Source: Protostelium mycophagum
Lineage: Eukaryota; Evosea; Variosea; Protosteliida; Protosteliaceae
NCBI GenBank assembly: GCA_002081555.1
Contig: MZNV01000807.1
Location: forward strand, 1-39,682
Direction of reading: 5' to 3'
Length of the DNA: 39,682 nucleotides
Shown here: one piece after another, positions 21,600-31,971 of the stretch
Numbering within the stretch: position 1 is the stretch's first letter
Layout: each line of letters starts with the position of its first letter
Program-made: the position numbers and the translations under genes
The notes under the pieces: model-generated
What the model saw: the letters and a program-made list of their open reading frames with translations, nothing else
Database searches by the model: none
What the model was told of the DNA's origin: nothing

Positions 21600-24186
21600 A
21601 TGAGCGAGGTCTTGGTCGATCCAAACGAACTATCTCCTGCTTTATCACCAAATAGGAGATCTAACAAGAAGAAATCCATTATCGCGGTCAGAATGGAAGA
21701 GGACAGGACACAGATAGAACCGCTCCTGCTTCCTATACATAATGATCAGAAAGAGGATCCTGTACAAAATGTGACATCGCCACCTCGAGTAGAATTATCA
21801 GATCAACCAGGCATGAGAAGATCAACACTACCGTTTCTGTTGGCCACTTATTCGGGTACGTACTTTCAGATCAAGTGGGATCACAGCACAGCGATCTGTC
21901 ATTAATTCTCTTGATGTTCTCATATTCCACTTGATGTTGACGCCAAAAGGTTACGCTTGCAAGGATGAACATCTAAATGAAGCCATCCACGTCGTTGTCG
22001 TGGAATTTTTGAATGGACTCGCCACACTCCTCTTCGTTCTGAAAACATTCTTGATGACTTTCCAAACAGATTATTCACACGAATATTTCTTACCAGCTCA
22101 AGGCATATATATGTGAGCCATGATCGCTTTCATCATGTTGATCGAGTTCAGACCTGGAACACCAACGACAAGAGTGGGCATCAATATTTGTGATCTGATA
22201 ACACCGACAATATTCTTCTGTATGGGAATTTCCATAGCTTCAGCCATCAGACGCTTCAGAGGACTCATCGATTACATTGTAGAATTTGTTGGGGTGGGTT
22301 GTAGATTGTCAAGATCAATTTCCCGCCAAAAATATGCTGAAGAAAATAGAACTGGATTTCTCTACTCTTTCTGACCGTTTTTGTGGGGAATTATGTGGCT
22401 CTGTACCAACAACAACAAGACACAACTGGAGTTCTGATCATATCAATATTTATGTTTTTCGTCTCATTTGTACTCTGTTTGAGGTAACACATTCAACATC
22501 CTCTATATCTCAATTTACATTGAAACAAAAATGTTAAATAATCTCTTGTTGCACAAAAAATAGTTGAGATGAAATAATATTTTCTGATCATTCAGGACAC
22601 CTGCCAAGAGATCATGGATCATGATCGCAATCCGAGTCACCTGCTTGATCATCGTGATCGTCATCACCGCAGTCACCTCTAAAGTCGCCACCCGCTTTTT
22701 CACTCTGCAAAATACCGACAACTTTCTGGGTGTTTTGATGGCTAATTATGGATTCACTTCTCTGTGGTTAATCGTGTCACGTGACAATATCATCTACAGG
22801 ATTGTACCTGTGGGCTTCATGGTTACGATGAGTTTAGCGGCGCAGGTAATTTATTTTTAGATTATTATTTCCATTGAGTATTTCTTCTGCACTTTTGCTG
22901 CAGTATGAGATGTAGATCACCATAAAATTATATTAAACTTCTATTTATTTATTATTAACTTTATTGTTGTATTTTATTATCTATTTTATTGTTTTACTTT
23001 GTTATCATTTACATGATCAGTCTGTTGACGAATGGCCCCACTGGGCTATGAGCAATTTACCTGTGCCCCACTTATTCCCTTTATCTCATCTACAATGGGT
23101 TGTCGTAACTATTCCCGCCACTGTCATCGGTGACTTTTTCCTGGAAAATATCGAGATCCTCAAGGTTTGGAAATTTTGATGAAAATTCATTCTGATCATG
23201 TGATAGAACGCGGCTGTTCCTCCAATAGAGGATTACAGCAGGTTTAGAAAGAGTTACATGAGCATAGCACTTACCATCTTGCTTATATTGAGTCTGACGC
23301 TCACTGCGCTTAGCCCACATTTCATGACCTCCAAATACGCTTTGATAGCTGGTTAGTGGTGTTCAATTATTTTTTCCTTGATAAATATGTAAAAAGCCCG
23401 ATTGTTTATTTTGAATATTTAATAAATATTATAAATATATCTGATATTAAAAAGGGGTGGCGATGATAGCTATGGCATTATTCATACGTCAATTCCTCCG
23501 TTATGTGGAGATAAGATCAGGGGAGTCACTGAGTGTATTCAAGAAGAGTATATACTGGGGTCTATATCACATGGTCCTCGGTTGGGTTCTCATTCCAATG
23601 AGAGGTACCATTCTACAACTCTTATTACTCATGTCATCGGCATGTATCGTGGATTGAAATAGTCTAGTTATTGATGGGCCTAGCGGCATATCAGCACAAC
23701 CATTGACGTTATCGTATTTATTTTTCACCTCTGGCTTCTCAATACTCACCTTCCTATTCTTCTATCTACTCATCATATTATCTGTGTTCAGTATTAGCAC
23801 TGGTGTTCTCAGGACTTGTTTCAAGGTTCTTTATCAGGTGAGATCGTATTATGGTCGAGTGATTGACAGTTGTAGATGATCATGTTATTGGGGTATAACT
23901 CTGTGTTGGCCATCGCAATGACGATTTGGCTTCTGCCAGCATCACTACACTTGATAAGATTAGGACAACACCCGATCGGATACCACATCGTCGGTATGTC
24001 ACAATATGTCAGTCTGACACTCTTGACATTCCCACAGGAATACCCATCGTATTGATTGTGGTGAAACTGCTCTCCTATTTGAGACTAAGATGGTACGGAC
24101 AGTACACACCAGAACCGAATATTTGGACCTACCAATACCGAGTATCCCCGTATGAAAGAATTTTGGCATTCATGCTCAACGGCTGA
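21600..24186 (+). CDS. HGSNAT/COG4299-like membrane acyltransferase homologue
   Basis: Polytopic protein in about ten exons. An acidic/basic cytosolic N-terminus (MSEVLVDPNELSPALSPN) with a dileucine-like 'EPLLLPIH' could serve endo-lysosomal sorting. TM segments then match the layout of heparan-alpha-glucosaminide N-acetyltransferase relatives: 'NICDLITPTIFFCMGISIAS' (compare the DLVFPWFLFIMG-type motif), 'QWVVVTIPATVIGDFFLENI' (compare IVIPGTIxGD), 'PLTLSYLFFTSGFSILTFLF' (the D-x-x-TxSYxxxTxG signature) and a last TM after 'LLGYNSVLAIAMTIW' (G-x-N-S/A). These enzymes pass acetyl groups across a membrane. The catalytic His loop of HGSNAT was not identified, so activity is unproven. The intron at about 22274-22330 contains GTTGTAGAT and TTTCCCGCC together. 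Confidence 0.65.
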
Positions 24187-24235
24187 GCGACACGAAAAAT
24201 CAAAAATAAACAAAGATAAAACGATATTTTTACAG

Positions 24236-26089
24236 TCACTGTGCATTTGCAAATTCGCTCACGTGATCCTCCTCTTGCATCACCACCGTTCTTCCGTCTG
24301 TCTTTGGTTCAATCTCACCGTGCCGTTCCAGCCAAGCGACAAATACGACGTCCACTTTTGTTCCGTTCAAGTGGTTGTCAATCGTCTCTCCCAATCTCAT
24401 CGCGTCGTACCCGTCACCACCATCTCTCACGAACCTTGTCGCGACGCAAGAGTAATTTCTGGCCGGTTCTACAGGCTCCCCGTTGATCCTGAATATTTCA
24501 GTAAATTAGAAATGAAAGGGTGGTTCCACGTACTTGAGTTGTGTTATGCGTGAGCCGGCAGGTTTGGTGGGGTCGATGCGCATAGTCAGCCCTGATACTT
24601 GAGGGAAGCAACCCGCTTGTGCTGGAAGGTGTCTCACTCCTTGTTCAAGGCCTGACTTTAAATTTGCACCGGAGATATAGAAGGACTCTAGTGTGTTTGG
24701 GAGTGGAAATTCCCTCTGAATATCGTGGTAGGTAATCTGTACACATCAGCCTCAGAAAAATCTCGTTGTAGATGTCGACATTGTTGTAGATGAGATATTA
24801 CCTTATGCCCCGGGTCGTATATCGCGTCACCACGAATAGAACCACCTTGAATGACGGCCACTTCAGTATTGAAACTTTCCCTCACTGCATCTGCCAATAT
24901 ATCGCCCATAGATGTCTCTCTCGACCTAACCATGTATGTCTTTGATTCTAAAAGTGTTTTTGTGACGGCACAAGTCTTCAGTTTTAGTGCTTCTAATTGA
25001 GAAAGATGACCCTTGATGACCTCAGCGATGTACGGGTCTGGTGTTGTGTTTCTGTTCAAAATGGTGTTCCACGATATGTGCACTTGTGCAGGTTTTTCAG
25101 GGCTGTCGACGTCTTAGTATCAAAAAGTTACAATTGACTTACTTGGGTTTGGATAAGTGGATGTCAAGGCGTCCGAGATAGTTGGCGTTTTGACCAGCTT
25201 TGTAGATGAGTGTGTCGTTTTCAAAATTAGCGAAAGGTATGTGATCGTGTCCACCAATGATCAGGTTGATTCCTTTAACTTTTCTTTGAACTTTCAGAAG
25301 AGCTTTTCAGGAATAAATTTTACCTTGCGAGGACTTCGTCATCATGCATGTGCTGATGTGTCACGGCGATGATGGCGTCAGCACCCCTCTGCTTCAGTTC
25401 GTCGACAAGTCTCTGTGACGTTTCTATCACGGGTGCAAAGTGACTCTCGCCAGGAAAGGAAAGATTGATCGTTTCAGCTGTGCAGACCCCAAAGAATCCA
25501 ATTTTGAAGCCGTTAACCTTGCATGATTAGTTGAATATGATGGAAGTCTAGTTCACCTCTATCATTTCACTCTCGACAGAACCACCAAAGAGGGGACCTC
25601 CCTGGGTGTCAAAAACGTTTGAACCGAACCATTTGAATTTGGATTCTTTAATGCGCTCTCTTGTCGCGTTAGGTCCGTAATCGAACTCGTGATTTCCCAG
25701 TACCACGTAATCTACTTCCATCTTGTTGAAGATATCGATGATATGTGCTCCTTTTGTCATGTTGGACAAACTCGTTGCCACCAGGAAATCTCCATTCACC
25801 TGACATTTTTTAATCGGTTGTGATTGTCTTCATCCTTACAGTCGTGATATGATGACGTGCTGTCCGCCTCTGTTCTTTAATGAGCGTGGTGATCTCAGCT
25901 AATCCTCCAAGCCCGTCTACGGCTTCTAATTCGTAATTGTCATTGAACATGATAACTGTGAAGACCTGTGCGTATGAGATCATCTTCTTTGTGTTTAATG
26001 TGCCAACTCACCGTAGGCCCTCCTGGTATCTCAGGGGGAAATGCAGGGTCTACCTTCACAGGTCTGCTGGCGCTGTTGCCTGATCCCAT
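24236..26089 (-). CDS. 5'-nucleotidase family metallophosphatase, putatively N-myristoylated
   Basis: Multi-exon minus-strand gene. The start chosen at 26089 gives MGSGNSASRPVKVDPAFPPE, a fit to the N-myristoylation pattern (Gly2, Ser6). The frame stays open upstream to an ATG at 26284, which would add 65 residues. The metallophosphatase domain has 'TVIMFNDNYELEAVDG' (first metal motif, with Asn-Tyr where many members have a His), 'VVLGNHEFDYGP' near 25678-25710, 'AIIAVTHQHMHDDEVLA' and 'LIIGGHDHIPFANFE' near 25225-25260. The C-terminal 5_nucleotid_C domain has 'RSRETSMGDILADAVRES', 'VAVIQGGSIRGDAIYDPGHK' and 'VATRFVRDGGDGYDAM'. It ends ...EFANAQ with TGA at 24236-24238. The family hydrolyses 5'-nucleotides. 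No signal peptide was seen, so it is probably intracellular or lipid-anchored on the cytosolic face. Confidence 0.85.
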
Positions 26090-26515
26090 GTTGCTCTCTA
26101 TTCTGATTTCCGGGTCGCCTTCGTTTTCGGCTCTATTTTTGGGTGACCATCTACAATCACCTTTATCCACGCCGCATATATAAATTATGACAGATGTCTC
26201 CATCTCAAAACTGACATTACCTTGGCTGAGGCTTGTCTTGTGATAAATCGGCTTGAATTTTGTTATGAAAATTGGCGTTGTCATTCTAAGATTCTGAGGG
26301 CGGTGAGAAGGTTAGGTTGAGAACGACATACAATCAGAGTCAGAAAAGGGCCTCTCTATTTCTATACGGAGCTGTTGGTCTGTGTTGTTTCAGCTTGAAA
26401 AGTCGAGGAGAAGATCCGGTGACATCTACTTTCGTCTTTGAAGTCATTGCCGAGCCGTGTTTGACACGGATCTTCACCTCAATCCCGGAAGGTTAATCAT
26501 TTCCAACTTCCCACG
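26090..26515. promoter_or_regulatory. Divergent promoter region, nucleotidase / LRR receptor
   Basis: About 425 nt between two genes that point away from each other. The part nearest the nucleotidase may be coding if its upstream ATG is used. An ATCTACAAT word occurs near 26150. No TATA box or clear operator is visible. Confidence 0.35.
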
Positions 26516-29500
26516 ATGAGAGAGCCACACAGGCTGCTTCTCCCCCTCTTTCTATGGTGTATAATGTCTGTGTCCGGAGATAATCAGACGATTGGACTAC
26601 AAGACCTCTATATCAATACGCAGGGCTTCGGTGAGTGTAAAAAAATGTAGTTTCAGTCGCGATTAAGAATCTGCAGGATGGACACAACAGACAGGATGGA
26701 GTTCAAATATTCAAACCCCATGCAGCCCAATTGGTGTCACATGCAATGGCGTAAACATAATCATCCGTATTTCCATTTTAATTCGACTCAGGCACTTGTG
26801 ACCGAATTAAAGCTACCCTCCAATAATCTCATCGGAGACCTTCCTGCCTCTCTATCATCTGGATGCTATCTTTTGGACACTTTGGATTTATCCAACAATC
26901 GGCTAACTTCAATGGCGGGTGTTGATTCCCTCGCAAACATTCTGTACTTAAACATGTCACACAATCTGATTAGAGATTTCCCCACAAAGGTTCAGTCTAG
27001 TCCAACTGTATTGGTGAGTATCTGTACATGGAATGATTTGATCATATTCGAAAATGATTCTGATCCGAAAATGCAGAGCTTAGACATCTCCCACAACTTG
27101 TTGAGAGGCGTAGCCTCAGAATTTTCGCACTCCATACAATACCTAGATTATTCATACAATTTATTCCCGATGGCGCCCGGTGGTTCTGAGGATTGTGTCA
27201 ACGCCACAGCCATGAAATACTTTGACATGTCAGGAAATCCCCTGATCAGCCTCGGCTGCATGAAGACTTTTCCCGCCAATGGCATCTACATCGGTGTGGG
27301 AAACCTCACCATGCTGCGCGGGTCGACGCTGTCAAATGTGGTCAGCCTGCTACCCGTGGGCATGACGGGTCTTGACGCCAGGGACAACTCGTTGACAGGG
27401 GATTTATCGAGTGTAGACAGGGCTTGGGCCTCTCTGTTACTCTCAGGAAATCCACAGATCACCGGGAATAATGTCACATTCACTTCTTCGCTGCAAAATT
27501 TGGACTTGGCGAATGTAAAGTTGAGTGGATTTTTGGACCTGATGGCGGCCACCTCTCTCGTCAAGTTGAATTTATCCAATACCGGGTTGTCATGTGAGTG
27601 TCAACATGACACATGTCGATCTGACAGTGACAGATTTGAGACTTCCCAGCAATAAGCCGGTGGGATTACAATCATGTGACTTGACAGGTATTGTGCTGAG
27701 TACTCCTCTTTGGGCGACGATATGTGTCGGTGTTATAGTAACAAGCTGCCCTGATTTTATTTCCATAAATAAACAGGTAAGATATTAGAAACATATAACA
27801 CATTAATTAAAATACACCAGATATTTTGCCTGGATTCCAAGGGAATAGAGGTGTGTCATCTTGTGATGAGTATACTGATCGTGACAGATGTATCTCCAAA
27901 CATTGAATGGAACTATTCTTTCCACCGGCAAAGTGATTTTTCATTCATCATATTTTACTCGTTCTTGTTTTCCGAAGATCTCGGTCAGATCTACGTGATT
28001 TTAATGCAGATCATTGCGCTAAGCGTACGAATCCTTTGATACGCAATGAGTGAATAAAACTGACGACTGAAAGGTGGGTGCAGATACTCTGTACAACTTG
28101 GACAGAATCGCGGGGTCAATATTTGCGGACTCTTCCTCTCTATATTTTGAATCTCAAGGACTCTCGCTCTCCGTACAACCCGTAAGTCGATATCATCTAC
28201 AATGAAGATGACAAATATAGGTGTCCTTTGGCCCGAATACAACAACCCAACTCAGTTTTAATCAGACCGGTGCGAAAGTGTCCATTCCTGGCAGCATCCT
28301 TAATGTGCGTTATGATGTCTTTATCGTCATCACTGACACGTCATAGGAATTTTCCAAGAATGGGGTGATGTTGTCCGAGTTTAAAATCAACCCTTTTCCG
28401 TCTACAACACCGATGTGAATATTTCCCATCCTTTCAAATCATTTTTCTAAATTGAAAAAATTCATGGGAACAAAATTTCTCGTCACTTGACCGAGGATTT
28501 ATTTTACTAGTTTCGGAAATATTGTGTCAGCTTCTATACTTGACAAGAACGGGACAATTCTGGAGATTTCAAACCTCCACAAGAGTATCAATATCACCAT
28601 CCCAATAACAAAATCAATCTCACGAGGATCCAGCTGTGAGTGGCGAATATTTTTGATTGAAAAAATGCGCTTTGATCATATCATTTGAAATTCATGTAAA
28701 GACATGATTCACTGCCGCAAACAGTATTCAATTTTCTGCCGACTTCCTCAGCGGCAAAGCCGACACCATTGTGACGTGGGTTTTTCGTCATCACTGACAC
28801 GTCATAGATATGTGTATGTGGTGGGATCCATTACTACTTGTTTGGTCGAGCAGTGGATGCGTCACGGAAGCAGACGCTTCATTCGTAAAATGCTCTTGCA
28901 ATCATCTCACAAACTTCACGCTCGGAGAGACGTCATCATTACCAATCTCACCAATATCGGTAGGTGTTTTCAACCTGTTTTGCATCACCAAAGTTTGTGT
29001 TTAGGCATAAATACACTGTGGTAATAATAATGAAAATAAACTGAGTCAAGCAGACGCCAGTAGCGAATGGAAATATCTTTACGCTTGGGGTGATTGTCGG
29101 TATTGCTGTGGGAGGGGCTGCAGTTATCATCGTTGTAGCGCTGTTGTTGGTCCTCTTAATTCGTAAGAAGAGTGGTGGCAAATATATGGCCTCAATACCC
29201 ATGAATACTTCTGACGTGAGTGTCCATTTGACGTGTGTCACTTTAACATTTTTGACATTTCTTCAGGATGGAGACATACCGCCACATGATTTAGAAGTAA
29301 AAGAAAAGATCGTGGAAAATTCCAAGTACTGTCTTTATGAGGGGCGATACCAACATTGCCTTGTAGCCATAAAAGTAATATAATATGTCTCAGTATATAC
29401 TGAGAGACACTAGGAAGCTAAGAAGGAGGGATTCGCCCTTCTGAAAAACGAACACAACATAATCAAGGTGAAGGTTTTATTTAGTAATCATTTATTGAAA

Positions 29501-30406
29501 TATTTTAGACTCTGCATCATCCGCAGATATTGAGATGTATGGGCGCGTCTAACCGCCCTCAACTCTCGTTAGTTACCGAGTGGTCTACCCTTGGCAGTCT
29601 CCGAAACGTCATGGGCACGAACCGGCTGTCAACTGCTGACAAATACGACATGTGAGTGACACATATCATGATCGATTTTGACAGTTTACAGCTCCAAAAG
29701 CATGGCTTCAGGCCTGGTTTATCTCTCTGATATAGGTGTTGTTCACGGAAGTCTGAAATCTGCGAGTGTCATCATATTCAAAGGAGAGAATGGCTACAGT
29801 GCAAAATTGACAGATTTCATGTGTGCGACAAGATCGACGCAAATATCAAAGCCCGACACCCAGGACTATCCTTACTGTGTGAGTCCTCTCAGTATGCCAT
29901 TTGCATCTTTCGATCTACAACCAGCACATCCATTGAAATTTTCAGGCGCCGGAGGTGTTGCGTGGGGAAGGAGCAAGCGCGTACTCTGACATATACTCAT
30001 TCGGGATCATCATCTGGGAGATGGAGGCTGATGAGATACCTTATAACGGATGGGACGACGCCAAAGTAAGTCAAAGTAAATCCTATCCGAAGATTTTATT
30101 CGATGCAGAAAATTGAGTCGTTGTAGATCAAGAAGAAGGTCAAGAGTGGATTTAGGCTGCACATGCCCGTCACAACAAGCAGTCACGTGACTGAAATGGT
30201 GACGTCATGGTGAGATATATCAACACTCACGCCAAAAATGACGAATTTGCAGCTGGAGCGACAGACCAATGGATAGACCTGACGCAAAGACAATTTTCAA
30301 AGATTTGATGAAAAATCACCCCAGGCCCAGCATCCCCTCCAGCTTTATGCTGGCAGACAATTTTGAGATAGATAATAACGAAAACTACAACATGCAACAC
30401 GTATAA
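26516..30406 (+). CDS. LRR-GPS-TM receptor with kinase-like (pseudokinase) domain
   Basis: Signal peptide 'EPHRLLLPLFLWCIMSVSG', then a leucine-rich repeat ectodomain (about 26800-27600) with 'TELKLPSNNLIGDLPASL', 'LDTLDLSNNRLTSM', 'LYLNMSHNLIRDFP' and 'LVKLNLSNTG'. After several exons of unclear fold comes a GPS motif: 'CMWWDPLLLVWSSSGC' and 'CSCNHLTNFTLGE' (28813-28929), with the autocleavage position expected between Leu and Thr (28906-28911). One TM helix follows ('IAVGGAAVIIVVALLLVLLI', about 29091-29160), then a kinase-like domain. The VAIK lysine is present (29372-29374). However, the catalytic HRD is HGS (29744-29752) and DFG is DFM (29813-29821); an APE motif and 'YSDIYSFGIIIWEM' are normal, and 'CWSDRPMDRPDAKTIF' closes the domain. 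The missing catalytic Asp argues for a pseudokinase. It ends TAA at 30404-30406. Confidence 0.82.
28324..28346 (+). repeat. 23-nt intronic repeat, copy 1
   Basis: A 23-nt segment beginning TCGTCATCACTGAC and ending CGTCATAG is identical to 28785-28807. It ends in TAG at a probable splice acceptor of the receptor gene. Confidence 0.85.
28785..28807 (+). repeat. 23-nt intronic repeat, copy 2
   Basis: Exact copy of 28324-28346. It ends in TAG directly before the exon that encodes the GPS motif. Confidence 0.85.
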
Positions 30407-30781
30407 GGCTGACATTTTTGATAAATGATAGAATGAGATGAATGGTTCTTTCTTTTCAATCATGTAACCACATCAACCCATTTAGGTCAGATTCTTAAAC
30501 AGAGTGTTGCTGTTGAATGGCAAACACAGGTGCTTTATTCATCAATCTGTTCTTTATTGCTGAGTGAACTTGGAAACTGTCCAGAAACTAGAACACCAAA
30601 GAATACCAACGCAAGAATGCATGCTACGCTGACTACAATTTCAAATGTCGCCAACAAACTTGCAGCCCACGAGTGTAAACAGGGTCTCGATACCCAAGGC
30701 AAAAAGAGAAAAGCTACAGCAGTAAAGCAAGAGCACGTGTGATAATAAAAAGTGAAGTGAATTCATCCTTTATTTTTACTT
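30407..30781. other. Convergent intergenic region with an uncertain ORF
   Basis: Lies between the 3' ends of the receptor gene (+) and the secreted-protein gene (-). A plus-strand open frame to 30742 reads '...NVANKLAAHECKQGLDTQGK' then a basic 'KRKATAVKQEHV' and ends in tandem stops, but it has no ATG before 30617 and no recognised domain. It may be the 3' exon of a small gene or chance. Confidence 0.3.
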
Positions 30782-31612
30782 TTAAAGCCACATCATGCAG
30801 AATGCAGCAGATAGAAGTGCAAACAAAACAGCAGGCTGCCGAATGTTGCTGCTGTCTGAGGTAACGGAATCTACCGTGCCTCCTCCATTCGACGATCCTG
30901 GTATGCCTCCTCCATTCGATCCTGGTGTGCCTTCTCCATTCGATCCTGGTGTGCCTCCGTTCGACGATCCTGGTGTGCCTTCTCCGTTTGACGATCCTGA
31001 GGTGTCTCCTCCGTTAGACCCTTCGTAACCGTCATAGGTTCGGAAAGGTGGGTTCGGGACCACAAACCCCGAGCCGTTCACGGTCATCACGGACCCCGAT
31101 GTGAGAGAGTCTTCACATTTGTTCAAAGCAGTTGAGCCAGTAGCATTGTTGTAAACGATGGTTAAGCTACCCGGGTAACCTTGGCACTGAGAGCCAGGAT
31201 AAAAAAGGCTGACCGTGTCTAATCCGCCGATTGGGTATCTTGGCGAGGTTGAAAAGTAGAAATAAGCCCCCGTTTCAGCATTGAGTGAGGTACAGCCATT
31301 CTGACTGACTAATCGCGTAGATGCACGAAGCGGCCCTGAGCAATCTATGCTATTATAGACGTTGAGGATGACTGCTAATCCGTCTGTGCATTTCAGATTT
31401 GAGATCAACGCCGAAAAATTACCAACTGAAGGGTAGAAATAGTTGCTCGTTGTTCTGCTGTCTTGACGGCACAAATAAGAGAAGGACACAAGTGAAGTTT
31501 CGGGGATTCCAGTGCAATTCAAGTTGCCCTTTGGATAATAATCCGCCCAATAACCTTCTCCTTTTGCAGCAAGCACAAGGCAGAGACAAGTGAGAAGGTG
31601 TTGAAGTGCCAT
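30782..31612 (-). CDS. Secreted, probably GPI-anchored Cys/Ser/Gly-rich protein
   Basis: Intronless gene, rare in this window. The start at 31612 gives MALQHLLTCLCLVLAAKGEG, a good signal peptide; the frame is open for 34 more codons upstream. The mature domain (about 170 residues) has regularly spaced Cys ('NLKCTDGLAVILNVYNSIDC', 'NGCTSLNAETGAYFYFSTSP', 'SLFYPGSQCQGYPGSLTIVY') and N-glycosylation sites. A repeat stalk of Gly/Ser/Asn/Pro/Glu units (SSNGEGTPG-like) then leads to a hydrophobic C-terminus 'RQPAVLFALLSAAFCMMWL', with no basic tail, as expected for GPI attachment. Function unknown; the layout is that of a surface-coat or adhesion protein held off the membrane by a flexible stalk. 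Confidence 0.75.
   Translation of the reverse strand: MALQHLLTCLCLVLAAKGEGYWADYYPKGNLNCTGIPETSLVSFSYLCRQDSRTTSNYFYPSVGNFSALISNLKCTDGLAVILNVYNSIDCSGPLRASTRLVSQNGCTSLNAETGAYFYFSTSPRYPIGGLDTVSLFYPGSQCQGYPGSLTIVYNNATGSTALNKCEDSLTSGSVMTVNGSGFVVPNPPFRTYDGYEGSNGGDTSGSSNGEGTPGSSNGGTPGSNGEGTPGSNGGGIPGSSNGGGTVDSVTSDSSNIRQPAVLFALLSAAFCMMWL
30884..31028 (-). repeat. Imperfect coding tandem repeats (stalk)
   Basis: Short units of about 15-27 nt coding for variations on G-S-N-G-E/G-G-T/I-P-G-S. Unit number is likely to vary by replication slippage. Confidence 0.8.
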
Positions 31613-31971
31613 GGGTTGGGTGAGAATGGTTTCAAAATTCCCAGTCTTCTCTGGAGCAAATTGACGGAGACATTTCCGCGCGGGAACTCGTGCTTGGAAG
31701 AGTTGATCTCTCATTCCGTTGATCCTTTGCCACGTGTTTGTGCGAGTAACTGAAATATCTTTTCAAATTGGGCATCGGCGCGTTATGTTATGTTTATATA
31801 TTGCCTTGATCGTCTTCTGCAATTTATGTGAACAGGTAAGAAGATAATATTAGAGCAACCTGTTCATCCCAAAGTTGGCTGAGTCTGGTGATTCAAAGCA
31901 TCGACAACTTGGATCGTGAAAGATCGTGACCGGACTTATTCGGAGGAAACTCCGGACAACATACCGACAAA
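31613..31971. promoter_or_regulatory. Divergent promoter region, secreted protein / Zn2Cys6 factor
   Basis: About 360 nt between divergent start codons. It includes TTATGTTTATATATTGCC near 31786-31803, a possible TATA-like element for the plus-strand gene. Part of the left side could be coding if the longer N-terminus of the secreted protein is used. Confidence 0.3.
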
